Shown here in pieces: positions 22,810 to 34,898 of a stretch of 64,000 nt of DNA. The DNA is from Juglans regia (Eukaryota > Streptophyta > Magnoliopsida > Fagales > Juglandaceae). The DNA lies in contig NC_049916.1 of assembly GCF_001411555.2 (NCBI RefSeq), forward strand, positions 21,793,558 through 21,857,557. Reading direction: 5' to 3'. The position numbers were made by a program, and so were the translations under genes. The notes below the pieces were generated by a model. It worked only from the letters and a program-made list of their open reading frames with translations, did no database searches and was not told where the DNA came from. Position 1 is the first letter of the stretch, and every line of letters starts with the position of its first letter.

Positions 22810-25800
22810 CTCCCTCTCAAGCTGCAGCATATATATCATATAAATCTAGCTTGAAACAAATAAGTTTTAACCGACTCCAACACAAAGACTTAGTAAACAC
22901 ATCTGTGAGTTGATTTGTAGAATTCACAAAAGGTGTAGCAATGTCACCACTTAGTATTTTATCTGGAATGAAGTGACAATCAATCTCTATATGTTTAGTT
23001 CTCTCATGGAACACAAGATTAGAGGCAATGTGCACTGTAGCTTGATTATTACAAAATAACTGAAGAGAGGTAGGAGTTGGAAATCCAATTTCTTGAAGAA
23101 AGTGTTGCAATCATGTCAGCTCACTAGTAGTGTGAGCCATTGTCCTATATCTAGCTTCTGCATTAGATCGAGCTACTACTGCTTGTTTCTTACTCTTTCA
23201 TGTAACCAAGTTACCTCTTACAAAAGTACAATATTCAGTAGTAGATCTTCTATCTGAAGGGGATCCTACCCAATCAGCATCTGAAAAGGCTTCAATCCTA
23301 AGATGTCCATTTGGTCGATATAGTAATCCAAGGCGAGGTACTCGCTTAAGAGATGTCTAGTCTAGTGATAGTCAGATAATTCAATTTTTCAATAAGTCTT
23401 TGATTCCTACTTAGATCACCAAACAACTCACCTTCATCTTTCAAGAATTTACAATTTGGATCCATAGGGGTGTCAATAGGTCGTGCACCCTGCATGCAGG
23501 TTTCTTCCAGAAGATCAAGTACATATTTCCTCTGAGATAGGTTGATACCCTATTTAGATCTACTAACTTCAATTCCAAAGAATTATCTCAGCTTGCCCAA
23601 GTCTTTTGTCTGAAATTGATCGTGTAAACATCGTTTCAGCCTAGCAATTACAATAGTCACTCCCAGTAATTACAATGCCGTCCACATATACAACCAACAA
23701 AATGTGACCTGCATTAATATGTAGGTGAAATACTGAATGATCTGTTTGGCATCTATGGGGACCACATCAGAAAACTTCCGAAACCATGCTCAAGGAGATT
23801 GTTTCAAACCATATAATACCTTTTTTAACTTGCATACAGTACCTCGATACTCTCCCTGAGCAAAAAACCCAGGTGGTTGCTCTATATAAACTTGTCCATG
23901 CAAGTTGTCATGTAGAAATGCATTCTTAACATCCAAATGAAATAAGGGTCAGTCTAAATTAGCATCAAGAGAGATTAACACTTGAACATAGGAGATTTTG
24001 GCAACCGGGGAGAAAGTTTCCTCGTAATCAATGCCATATGTTTGAGGGCTTTTAGACGTTCCACAGAACCATCAAGATGAAATTTGATTCTATATATCTA
24101 TTTACAGCCAACAAGTTGCTTACCAAGTGGTATTAGAACAATATCACGTCTCATTATGGTGAAGGGCATCCATTTCGTCTTTCATAGCTGTCCTCCATCC
24201 TGGATCAAATAAAGCATCATGAACTGTCTTAGACTCTTAGGAATAGAAAGTTTTGAAAGTTGATAGGTAAAACACGAGAATGAAGGAGATAAGGCATGAT
24301 ATGAGACAAATTGACTAATCAGATGTTGAGTAATACAAGATCGAGTACCTTTGTGGAGAGCAATAAGTGGAAAGTCTGAAATACTAGGTAATTCAGGATT
24401 CGAAGATGAAGACATGGTTGGTGAAGGCATGGAAGCTGGTAGCCGTGAGCGACGCGAGTAAACTTGAAAACAAACTGGGGGAGGGGGTGAAGGTGGAGGA
24501 CCCGCATTAGGAGGAGAAAGTGTAAGAGTAGGTAATGGTAGAGGATCACACTCAACACTCAAAGTTGTGTCAAAGAAATAGGGTATGGACTCAAAAAAGA
24601 TAACATCAGCACTTGTGAAGTAGCATATAAGAACAGGACTATAACAACGATATCCTTTTTGAGTTGGAGAATAACTAACAAAAAAACATTTGGTAGAACG
24701 TGGGTCAAGTTTATCAAACCTGGGCCAAGGTTATGAACATAGGAAACACAACCAAAAATTTTTTGAGGCAGGGTAAATGGTGGAGATGAAGGAAACAAGA
24801 TGGAGAAATGAGAGTAACCATTAAAAACTGATGAAGGCATACAGTTAATAAGGTGACAAGCAGTAAGAACACCATCACTCTAAAAACGTTTAAGAACATG
24901 CATGTGCAGTAAAAGTGCTCGGATTACATCTAACAAATGATGATTTTTGCATTCAGCCACCCCATACTGCTGGGGTGTATAAGAACATGAAGTTTGATAA
25001 ACAATTCTTTTGCTACTTACTTAAGTAGCAAAAACACTAGATATATATTCTCTAGCATTATCAGAACGCAAAATTTGAACCTTTTTGTTAAATTGAGTTT
25101 TAATTCTTTTCCAACACACTTTGAATATGGAAAGGACTTCATACCTTGCCTTCATCAGAAACACCAATGTCACACGACAATAGTCATCAATAAATGTGAC
25201 AAAATATTGAAATGTGTTTTATTCAATGTTAATTGGTCCCCATATATTAGAGTGAGCCAATTCAAAAAGACTCGAGGCTTGTTTATCAACTCGAGGTATA
25301 AACGACATACGATATGTTTACTAATTTAACATGCTTCACAAGGAAAGGGAGACACATTTCCTAGATTCCTGACTTGACGCTTTAAAAGGGAAAGAGATGG
25401 ATAACCAAGACGATAATGTCATTTATAAGCAGATTATGTGGATGTAAGGGCTCGAGTGAGTGACTATTTAACATCAAGATAATACAGGCCACCAGCTTCA
25501 TATCCCGTACCAATCTTGTTTCTCGTCTTGAGATCTTGAAAGACACATGAATAGGGATAAAATGTTACTGAACATTGAAGATTTTGAGTAATTTTATTGA
25601 TGGACAACAAACTAAAGGGACAACTAGGAGCATATAGAACGGATGATAAGGATATAGAGTCGGTGAGATTAGTGGATCCAATGCATGTAACTTTAGCAAG
25701 AGAACCACCATTAGTGAGAGTAACACTTTTTGGAGATGTCATAGTATCTAACTTAGATAAGACAGATGACAGATCAGTCAGATGCTCATTAGCTCCTGAA

Positions 25801-26663
25801 TCAATGATCCACGGATCTTGAATGGATGAGGCAAGACATGCGGATGCTATACCTAAGTGGGTAAGAGTAGCTGTGGTGGATGAAGCTTGTGTGTGACCCA
25901 AAAATCGCTCATACTCATCTTTCGATATACTAATTATACCTGAGTTGGAGCTAGTTAATTGTGATGTAGTATCTTGGCAAATGACCTGATTAACAGACCC
26001 ATATGGTCTTCTATGTAGATCCCAACAATAGTCCATCGAATGGTTAGTGCGACCACAATGGGTGCACTTATGAATCTCTCGATCTCGAGTGCGATTACCT
26101 TTGGTATCATGTCTCCCACATGCACTTCTACCACCTTGGCCTTCATGCCCACTAGAAGCAACATAATAGGTAACATCATCATATAATTGTGACTCAAATT
26201 TAATTGTCATATTTGAGAAACTCCACACAATATCACAATTCAACTTAAAAAATCCAAGAAACGTAATCTGGAAATGTAGATACTTAGCCCAAGTACCCGA
26301 AAAACAACTCAAATACCAAAATTTCGGTCCTGTATCGGCCTGAACTGGTCTAAACCAGACTGTTTCAGTTCTGAACTGGGATGTTTCGGGTATGAACCAA
26401 GTTATTTTGGGATGTATCGGCTATGTTTCGGGTTTGAACCGATATCGGTTTAAAACTGAGCTGAAACAAGAATAAGCTATCCTAAATGAGGATGAGAATA
26501 TTGTATAGGTGTTGCCAAACAGGTGTTATTCCGGATAGGAATATACTCTTACTCCAAGTTTTGGCTATGAAAACTTAAGGATTGGATAGCTTATCCTTGC
26601 AACCAAACACTACGGGCTTCAACCTTTTTGCCGGCAATGGAGGCCCTTTTCGGTGGCGATGAT

Positions 26664-26935
26664 GATGTCGGTACCCATAGACAAAAGGCCGGCGAGTCCA
26701 CCCCTTGTGCCCAGTACCGGAGAAGACGCCGGAGAGTGGCTGAAAACCACTTCAAACACTTTCGATTCCGGCGACAAAGGGAACCACCGTATCGATTCTG
26801 GCGACGACGACGATGCCAGTAACCACAGACAAGATCGATGAGTCCACCCCTGGTGCTTAGTACTGGCGAAGACACCAGAGAGTGGCCGAAAACCACTTCA
26901 AATGGATTCACCGTATCGATTTGGGCATGAACCAC
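26664..26935. repeat. Imperfect tandem duplication (about 146-bp unit) in the retroelement leader
   Basis: Two adjacent units share GAGTCCACCCC, CCGGAGAGTGGC or CAGAGAGTGGCC, GAAAACCACTTCAAA and CACCGTATCGATT at offsets of 146-148 bases. The stretch is GC-rich compared with its surroundings and lies between the primer site and the gag remnant. The open frames that cross it on both strands are by-products of its composition. Confidence 0.8.
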
Positions 26936-26975
26936 CATACACGATCAATCCAATGTACACTATGCTCGGATACCA

Positions 26976-27098
26976 TGCAGATACATATTAGAAAGATCAC
27001 TTACACTTTCATTGATGTACAAATGTATATATACACTACATATAATTGACACTTATACCCTCACACATTTATACTAATTACAAACATGTCCTCTAACA
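26976..27098 (-). repeat. 5' LTR of the copia element
   Basis: 123 bp, same ends as the 3' LTR and 8 differences from it by my count. The primer-binding site TGGTATCCGAGC abuts it inside the element, which fixes the element's direction as minus. Confidence 0.92.
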
Positions 27099-27143
27099 GT
27101 TGTCTTGGTTTGATGTACACTGGAATTATATAGAAAAAGATAT

Positions 27144-27300
27144 TTGCAATTGTGAATTGTGCAACCGTCGCGTAATCACTTTGAAAAAAGTGAATAAAAC
27201 GTAGGATTCACATGAAAAAATTAATTTTTTAATAGTGGTCCTCACTCTTTTTCAAAGCGATTACATGACGTCGTTTATTCATTTCACGATTATATGTAAA
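27144..27300. mobile_element. Hairpin MITE, family II copy B
   Basis: The left arm ends CGTAATCACTTTGAAAAA and the right arm begins TTTTTCAAAGCGATTACATG. The loop holds AAAAAATTAATTTTTTAATA. It is the best-preserved of the three copies. Confidence 0.72.
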
Positions 27301-27548
27301 ATTACTCAATTATATATGGGGTTGGATGCACATCCGAAAGTTCGAAAAGGAAGGTCAAAATATGGAGAGAGAATATTCTGTTCAGATTTCGATGCAAAGT
27401 ATGATGCGCCCTTTTGATTACTACATGTATTTCATTTTTATTTTTTAGTAAATAAAACATAACGTGTAGTGACCAATACTGCATTCCTCAAGTGGACTAA
27501 CTCGTCAAGTTCCATATGAGTAGCTTTTTGCAACGACTGAGGAGGGGT

Positions 27549-27722
27549 GTTATATATTGAATACAACTGTTAAAAGAGATTATATAAAAATAAATCTATA
27601 AATTGTCGTGACTTCGCATGATGCGTTAGATCTGTTTTATATTAAAAGTAATTTTACAATTTGAAGTATTGTATCAAGTCATTTCAGTTTGTGTAATCTC
27701 TTTGTGGATAAAATATTTCTCT
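27549..27722. mobile_element. MITE, family IV
   Basis: AAAGAGATTATATAAAAATA near the left end is mirrored by TGTGTAATCTCTTTG near the right end. In between are GACTTCGCATGATGCGTTAG and ATTTTACAATTTG, shared with 29759-29925 and 51696-51870. Confidence 0.6.
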
Positions 27723-28164
27723 TTATTGAAATGTCACACTGAGGAATAAATGGTGAAGTGTTTGTTTATATGTTGAAAATGAGATGAATTGTATAAGCTG
27801 CATCTGCATCTGCATTCATAGAGATTCTGAAACCCGTCGACCACTGACTGCGAGGGATTAAAACTTTTAAAATAATTTTTGATACTGCATTCTCTTTTAA
27901 AAGGAACGAGTTTTTCATTATCTATTCCCTTAATGAATGGAAGCATGAGAAAAATTAGCTGAAGAATAACTAACAAACTTAAATGACTTAACAAGAGCAT
28001 GAGAATCCTAAAGCTCCTCATTTTTCGATTTATATTTCAGTATTTTCTTCTACTTTTACGTGTATTATTTGTTTCCACAAAAACAATAATAAATATTCAT
28101 TCTTGTTTTGTTATTTTTTATATTTATTTTATAAGAAGATGATTAGTGGTCAAATTAACTTCGA

Positions 28165-29420
28165 ATTATGGTTGTGCATTCGGATCCGGATGTTTAAAAG
28201 TGAGTGGATATCTGTTTGGATAAATCCGGTCAAAATTTGGGTGGGTATCCAGATAATCGGATTTTTTTTTTTATAGATCTTATAACATTTTTTACTCCTA
28301 TTTCCACCCTCTCAAAATATTTCATATAAATAGATTACGCCTACAATTTCAATCATATTAAGAGAATGGTAGTAAAACTAACATAATTCTTAAAAATTTG
28401 AAATTTGAAATTTCCTAAATTTTTTCATTTCTATAAACAAGCTATCAATTTTCTAAAACTTTCGAAGGAATCGGATTCAACAATCTATAACCAAATACCC
28501 AAAAAATGACTTTTCCTTGACAAATGTTCAATTCTTAAATCTATAACCTCAAGAAAGGGTAGATATCCATACTATAATCCATATTGGCATCTTCGTTGGT
28601 GTCAATGATGCTGATCATCTTGCAACATTCTACAAACATGCACTTCTCGCGAAGACGTTCAACACTGCATGGAGTTTGCTGGCAAAGATTAGCCTATTCT
28701 TTGGTGGAGCTCACTGGAGTCGTATTGTCGAACGTGTCGCAAAGCTCTTTGGCTGAACCCTGGGAGTCGTCAAATGAAGATTTGTCAAGGTGGAAGTTTG
28801 CAAACTTTTTGAGGTTGATGAAGCCGTTGTCATCCTTGTCGACCTTGGACATTATGCGCTTGACCTCATCTGACGAGGTTCTCGACTTGAGCACACGGAG
28901 AATGTATTTGAGCTCGTCACACGAGATCTTCCCGTCCATATTCTGAACTTGTTGAACATCTTAACCTTGTCCATGGAATCCAGATCAGAACTTGAAGAAT
29001 GGCTCGAGTTTCTTGAAGCCATTCTAAGAGAGGAAAAAAAACACAGGCATGGAGATGGAGAAAGAGAACTTGCTACGGTCTTCACTCACAAAAATCAACA
29101 ACGCACTTTTAACTTTTAATTTGTATATAAGCTAGCGTGTGGACTGCGAAGGTTTGAGGAACAACCAAGGAAGATATTTTTCTTTCGTATGGTTGGATCA
29201 TGATTCATGACTTGATTTGCAACTAAAACGATGTATATATATTAAACCTGGTTACGGATAATCGGTTAAATAACTGGATCCGTACTCAAGTCCAGATTAG
29301 ATCCAGTTTTATCTTACTTGTCTGGGTTCAATCCGAACTAATAAGTATAACTACCTGGATTCATCCGGATATTTGGATTCCAGACCAAAAAAAGATCTGG
29401 CCCGGTTGCACACCCTTACT
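28165..29420. mobile_element. hAT-like non-autonomous element enclosing a gene fragment
   Basis: The left end TATGGTTGTGCATTCGG and the reverse complement of the right end, TAAGGGTGTGCAACCGG, match at 13 of 17 positions. Both ends carry CCGGAT/GGATCC/GATAATCGG-type subterminal motifs, as in plant hAT non-autonomous elements. No transposase is present. The middle holds the calmodulin-like pseudogene. I could not find a convincing 8-bp target duplication, so the exact ends and the superfamily are inferred. Confidence 0.5.
28570..29022 (-). pseudogene. Calmodulin-like (CML, EF-hand) pseudogene, intronless
   Basis: Begins ATG at 29022 with MASRNSSHSSSSDLDSMDKV and KMFNKF. It loses frame inside the first EF-hand loop through a short deletion, where the loop should read D-x-N-x-D-G. 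It resumes in another frame as MDGKISCDELKYILRVLKSR and EVKRIMSKVDKDDNGFINLK, an intact second loop DKDDNGFINLKKF. After SAKELCDTFD, stops and frameshifts break the second half, though CCKMISIIDTNEDANMDY of the last EF-hand is still readable in a third frame. Intact relatives are four-EF-hand calcium sensors of about 160 residues related to CML23/CML24. Here at least two frame changes and a stop make it non-functional. It sits wholly inside the hAT-like element at 28165-29420. Confidence 0.85.
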
Positions 29421-30313
29421 CTTAAGGAAAGTAACGTAGTTGTCTTGGAACAAATTGTATAAACTGAATGCCTTAGTTTGAAATTTTGCATTCATCATCT
29501 GGAGGCTATTAGATTGAGAAAATTTATCTTTTGAATTATTCAAGATGAATTCGCGTGAATTTTTTTGTCTATTAGTGTTCAAAATAATTTAAGTTATTTT
29601 GGGCAAGGTACTCGCCATATCATGGAGCATTGTAAAAATCCTGGTTTTGAAATTAAAGCCAACATATGCTTTTAGAATTAATTACATGTAAACAAAATTT
29701 ATTTAATTATTTTTAATAGAAGATAGGATTAGTGTGGTAAACCCTTATATTTAAGATAGAGAAATATTTTAATTACAAAAGAATTATATAAAAATAATCT
29801 TACAAACTGACGTGACTTGATGTGATTAGTCAGATTATAAAATAGATCTAATGGATCATATAAAATCATGTCAATTTATAAGATTTTTTTATAATATTTA
29901 TTTGTGATTATAACATTTATCTTAGATAAAATAATATAACATTTATCTTAGATAAAATAATAATTCTTGATACGAATTATTATTTTTCTTTTTCTTTTTT
30001 ATTATTTTGTTTTAAAAGACTGTAAGGCCCAGACTTGGACAAATGGAAAATGCAACAAAGACTAATACGAAGCCCAAAATCGAACAGAACAGTAGCGCTA
30101 CGTGTAATCTTTTGTCATCACAGAAAGCCCCACAATCTCGGCCATTGGATGGGCGACACCTATCTCCACCATCAATTTCTCCCATCTGCGTCCCTCGTGG
30201 GAGGGTGGTGAATGTGAATCTTTGTTTCCGTTGAGTTCCTTTTCTGAAATCGTTTTGTCAATCGCACGACTTCATCGCTCGCCGACGCATCGGAGCTCAT
30301 CTCACTTTAACTT
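29421..30313. other. Spacer and NDUFV1 5' leader
   Basis: Contains the family IV MITE at 29759-29925, flanked by a duplicated TATCTTAGATAAAATAAT-type sequence at about 29915-29962. From about 30030 the composition becomes balanced. GGCCATTGGATGGG near 30140 and pyrimidine-rich DNA up to 30316 suit a promoter and 5' UTR. Confidence 0.45.
29759..29925. mobile_element. MITE, family IV
   Basis: GAATTATATAAAAATAATCT and ACTGACGTGACTTGATGTGA near the left end, with CATGTCAATTTATAAGATTT and TGATTATAACATTTAT near the right end. An imperfect hairpin, non-coding. Confidence 0.6.
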
Positions 30314-33029
30314 ATGGTACGCATTTTGCATCTCTCGGCTCGCTTTCACCTTCTACACTTTTTTTTTTTCCTTCCCTTATGGCCAACTCTTTTGCATTGG
30401 GATTTCAGTTTGGTTCACACGCATTTTCGCTTTTCTACCAATCTCTTTTGTGAAGTATAGTCTTCTCAGTTGAACGAGGATAATTAGTTTTCGTGTAAGT
30501 TATAGTTCAGGTTTGATTGTCCATACTGGTTGAAATTTATGATGGAGATTTTTGCGAGCTAAGCTATAAATAGTTGTAGTTTATTTTTGTTTACCAACAA
30601 TTTTTCAGCTTTAATAACGAGGAATCAACATTTTTTTTATTGCTTAGTTTACTTCAATCGTACTGTTCAATCTTCTGGGCAGTGTATAGGCACTAAAATT
30701 CTATCTAAAGATTTTCGTCTCGTGCGATTACAGAATAGATAGACCTCCATTCAGGCATGTTAATTTCATGGTCGGTACTCATTGAAATTTGCGTTTTTGA
30801 CATGAGGCTTGGCTCCGCTTGGGAGTTTAGTTTGGTCAGGATCCAATTGGTTAGTTTTTCTGTGTGTTATTTCGATCACCTATCACAGAAGCCCCAAAAA
30901 TACCGGGTATGGTAATCCTGCCAGCCCATGTGATATCTGGATATCATTACCTTGCAGCCTGCACTTTTGACTGGACATCATATGTTGTCTTAGTATTCTA
31001 GTTAACTGTAAAAATAAATGCGTTAGTATTCTAGTGGATCTGCTTGATAGTCTTTCCTGTCTTTTTTTTCTTTTTCAACGAGATTTTCCTTGAAGAATAT
31101 ATCTACTAGCAAATTAATACCCATAAGCATTTTTCCAGTTATGGAAATATATTCTTTTCCATGTCAGTGATGTCACTAATATCAATATAAACAAATGAAT
31201 CCTAGGGCTAATGCTGGGATGATATTACACCCCACCCTCTAGTAGTAAAAAAGGACAGGATTTATTCACAATAGAGAAATTTTTCTGCCTTCTCAGATCA
31301 ATTTTTGTTGTTGCTATTATTTTCACCCTTGGCTAGTGGTTTTCCAATTATACTTGTATGTGTATCAGGTTGTTTGTTTTTTCTTTTATTAGACGTATCG
31401 GGGTGTTTAGTCCTATTATAATTTAGACAGGATTGGTTTTTTATTTTGTCCTATCATAATTTAGACAGGATTGGTTTTTTATACATGTAATCGACTTAAA
31501 TTGTACATAAGGAACTCAATTGATCTGGCTTCTCTCCTTTTACTGAAATGTTCTTATTTACTATTTGATAGGCACCCATCAAGGGCATTCTTTCTCTGCG
31601 AAGGACAGCTTTGGCTTGGCATCAGAGCGATGTGAGGAGCCTAGGCTTTAGGACATTCAGCACTCAGGGTGCAACAACTGCTAATACTTCACAGCCTCCA
31701 CCACCTCCCCCACCTCCAGAGAAAACCCATTTTGGTGGTTTGAAGGATGAAGACCGGATTTTCACTAACTTATATGGGTTGCATGACCCTTTTCTAAAAG
31801 GTGCCATGAAACGAGGTGACTGGTACAGAACCAAAGACTTAGTTCTCAAGGGTGCTGATTGGATTGTTAATGAGATGAAGAAGTCTGGCCTCCGTGGACG
31901 TGGTGGTGCTGGTTTTCCATCTGGCCTTAAGTGGTCTTTCATGCCAAAAGTATCTGATGGCCGACCTTCCTATTTAGTTGTCAATGCCGATGAAAGTGAA
32001 CCTGGTACCTGTAAAGACAGGGAAATCATGCGTCATGATCCACACAAACTATTGGAGGGTTGCCTTATTGCTGGGGTAGGGATGAGGGCTAGTGCTGCTT
32101 ATATCTATATCAGAGGTGAATACGTGAATGAACGAATAAACCTTGAAAGGGCCAGAAAGGAAGCCTATGAAGCTGGATTATTGGGCAAGAATGCATGTGG
32201 ATCTGGTTATGATTTTGATCTTCATATCCACTATGGGGCCGGTGCTTATATTTGTGGTGAAGAAACGGCACTTTTGGAGAGTCTTGAAGGAAAACAAGGG
32301 AAGCCAAGATTGAAGCCACCTTTCCCAGCTAATGCTGGGTTATATGGCTGCCCTACCACTGTGACAAATGTGGAAACAGTGGCTGTTTCTCCTACCATTT
32401 TAAGGCGTGGCCCCGAGTGGTTTGCCAGTTTTGGTAGGAAGAATAATTCGGGGACAAAATTGTATTGCATATCTGGACACGTGAACAAGCCTTGCACTGT
32501 TGAAGAGGAGATGAGTATACCATTGAAAGAGTTGATAGAAAGGCACTGTGGAGGTGTTAGAGGTGGATGGGACAATTTACTTGCTGTAATTCCAGGTGGT
32601 TCATCTGTGCCACTGATTCCCAAGCACATATGTGATGACGTGCTGATGGATTATGATGCACTCAAGGCTGTCCAGTCAGGACTTGGGACTGCAGCTGTGA
32701 TTGTGATGGATAAATCAACTGATGTTGTGGATGCAATTGCAAGGCTTTCTTATTTCTACAAGCATGAGAGCTGTGGGCAATGCACACCTTGCAGGGAGGG
32801 GACAGGATGGCTTTGGATGATTATGGAAAGATTGAAGGTTGGGAATGCCAAACTGGAAGAAATTGACATGCTTCAGGAGGTGACCAAACAGATTGAAGGG
32901 CACACTATCTGTGCATTGGGAGATGCTGCTGCTTGGCCTGTGCAGGGTCTAATTAGGCATTTTAGGCCAGAGCTTGAGAGAAGGATCAGGGAGCATGCAG
33001 ATAGGGAGCTGCTGGAGGCTGCTGCTTAA
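30314..33029 (+). CDS. NDUFV1: NADH dehydrogenase (ubiquinone) flavoprotein 1, mitochondrial (complex I 51 kDa), 486 aa
   Basis: The coding sequence is ATG 30314-30316, an intron 30317-31571, then one exon 31572-33029, giving 486 residues, as I recall for the Arabidopsis protein. The intron follows the initiator codon exactly (TTATG, then GTACGC; acceptor GATAG, then GCACCC), so the second exon begins at codon 2 ([13 protein letters not shown]). Residues 1 to about 45 form a basic, Ser-rich mitochondrial presequence with FSTQ. The NADH/FMN site is [14 protein letters not shown] (Gly110 onward) with [37 protein letters not shown] is the conserved flavoprotein motif. Cys402, Cys405 and Cys408 in [11 protein letters not shown] and Cys448 in TICALGD bind the N3 4Fe-4S cluster. 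It oxidises matrix NADH and passes electrons into respiratory complex I. All cofactor residues are present. Confidence 0.96.
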
Positions 33030-34857
33030 GCTTTCTACTCAGGTTGCTATTCTTTCCTCCTTTTGTATTTCATAAATGGAAAAACAAAAAAACCTAAATC
33101 CTTAACTTGGTTGGTTTGGTGTGACTACTTTATTGTTGAAATCTGTTAATGTTAACTTGTATTGTGATGCAACCTACATGTTGGATAACTAATTGGTGGC
33201 CTGATCTGGAAGATTTAATATTATTATTTTTCTTGGCCCATCAGAGCAGAAAAAATAAATATTTGAAGTTTGTAAAAGCTAGATAGATGGATGTTCTGGG
33301 CTAGCCCTATATGTTCAAGTCAGACACTGACATCAATGAACATGTAGAGAGGACTGAAGGGTAGAATCTTACTATATTTTTCTGCTTTTTGGTGGAATGT
33401 AAGTGATTTCAAATATTACTTGTCCAGTGGGGCAGTGCCTTCTTTCATGTTGATATCATAACTGTGGTTCTTTACCTATAAAAAAAAAAGAACTGTGGTT
33501 CTTTACTCTATTGGGGAATCGTGAGAGAATACACTGGAAGAGATGATTGCTCAAGTCATTGCATGAGCATATATCATGTTTAGTCATTCTATTGCAACTG
33601 TGAGGAAGAACAATCTGGATTGGACATGTAAGATCTAGATGTTGGATGAGATTAGACGGTTCAATACATCTCTTCGCGAGATTAGACTGCTCAAATAAGT
33701 ATACGTAGACCCTAATAAATAGGAAAATCATTCTTATGCGTGCTCTTCCCTGAATATCGGAGAAGAGAAGAAATATACTCCAAAATAGCCTTGTCAATGC
33801 AGTGTAGTTCGCTGGAAAGAATGTTCTACATGTTCATCATAAGTAGATTTAGGGAAGAATGTTTTCATGTAGTTCATGGTTGCACTATTGGTGATTGATG
33901 TCTAAAGAAGCTTTGCTTTGGGCTAATGATGAATTTGTTTCCCTTGTGTAGGCGAAATGCTTTAGTGCTTGCTATCATCCAATAAAATGAAGAGTGTCCC
34001 CAGATTTTGTGAAGATAGGTTATTCAGGCATCTGGCTGCCCTTTTGGTATTATGTTTATTCATAAGCTATACAAAATGTGACTTCATTCACTGTCACCGT
34101 GGAAACCACGATTCTTTCTGGATTTGTTGGGAAGGCATTAAGTGATGCTATGTGTTTCATTTCATCCCCATTATGTTCAGGGATTTTGTCCATAATTTGT
34201 TTGTTTTGTCTTGTCTATTAAGTATTATGTGATATATAGAACGATCATATCTGTGGGTTCTTCATCAAAGAATGAATACTATAATAAAACTTTTAAGACT
34301 ATTTTGACGTGAATCTGAACTTGCGCCGGTAAAGCATGCCGACTCATGTTAACGAGATTAGCGGATCGGCACAAGTGTTCCTTTGGAGCAACTTGAAACA
34401 TATGCAGCTCCCCACATCTTGTTAGTTGTTGCCGTCAAAAGTGTACTGAACTTGAAAATCATAAGAGGTTCACGGATGATATAAAGCATATTTACCTACG
34501 CAGGTTGTTAGGTTATAATCTTGAGAAATGCTTGGGTCCCACCGAGACTTTTTCTTTTTTATTTAATGATTAAGTAAGTATTTTTTTTTAATGATGTTGT
34601 AATTTTTTATTTGAAATATTTAAGGATATAAAAAAATATATAAAAATAATAATATATTTAACCTTATCGAGACCCATCTCGGACTACACCGTGTAACACG
34701 ACTCTGTAATCTTTGATCTAGAACAACTATGATCAAGATCATTTTTAAATATATTACTTAATATAACCATCAAACTTTACGGTCAAAGCTGCTGTAGAAC
34801 ATGGGAAAATGAATGCAGTTTGAATCTATCTCAATGCCACCTACTATATCATCCAGA

Positions 34858-34898
<41 letters not shown>

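Larger units (their letters stand above)
22687..27098 (-). mobile_element. Decayed Ty1-copia LTR retrotransposon (4412 bp)
   Basis: Two 123-bp direct repeats (22687-22809 and 26976-27098; 8 mismatches) start TG and end CA. They are flanked by a perfect 5-bp duplication GTTGT (22682-22686, 27099-27103). On the minus strand, TGGTATCCGAGC directly follows the 5' LTR and matches the plant initiator-tRNA-Met primer site. GCTTGAGAGGGAG directly precedes the 3' LTR and serves as the polypurine tract. Coding remnants run in copia order: zinc knuckle CTHCGRTNHSMDYC (26066-26025), protease WIIDSGANEHL (about 25810-25780), integrase (about 25450-24560), reverse transcriptase (about 24230-23120, with DALFDPGWRTAMKDEM) and RNase H (23110-22817, with HERTKHIEIDCHFI and QLTDVFTKSL). 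Stops and frameshifts break the pol region, and most of gag before the zinc knuckle is missing, so it is inactive. Confidence 0.95.
27104..28164. other. AT-rich spacer with two MITEs
   Basis: No gene. Holds the hairpin MITE 27144-27300 and the family IV MITE 27549-27722. The remainder is AT-rich without recognisable structure. Confidence 0.4.

Noticed and set aside
26591..26938. Overlapping 60-115 codon open frames on both strands
   Set aside because: Explained by the GC-rich tandem duplication in the retroelement leader; no conserved protein features.
31664..32903. Minus-strand open frames inside the NDUFV1 main exon
   Set aside because: Shadow frames of a strongly conserved coding exon.
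33456..33797. 113-codon minus-strand frame downstream of NDUFV1
   Set aside because: No recognisable domain; contains a duplicated GAACTGTGGTTCTTTAC tract and looks like chance.
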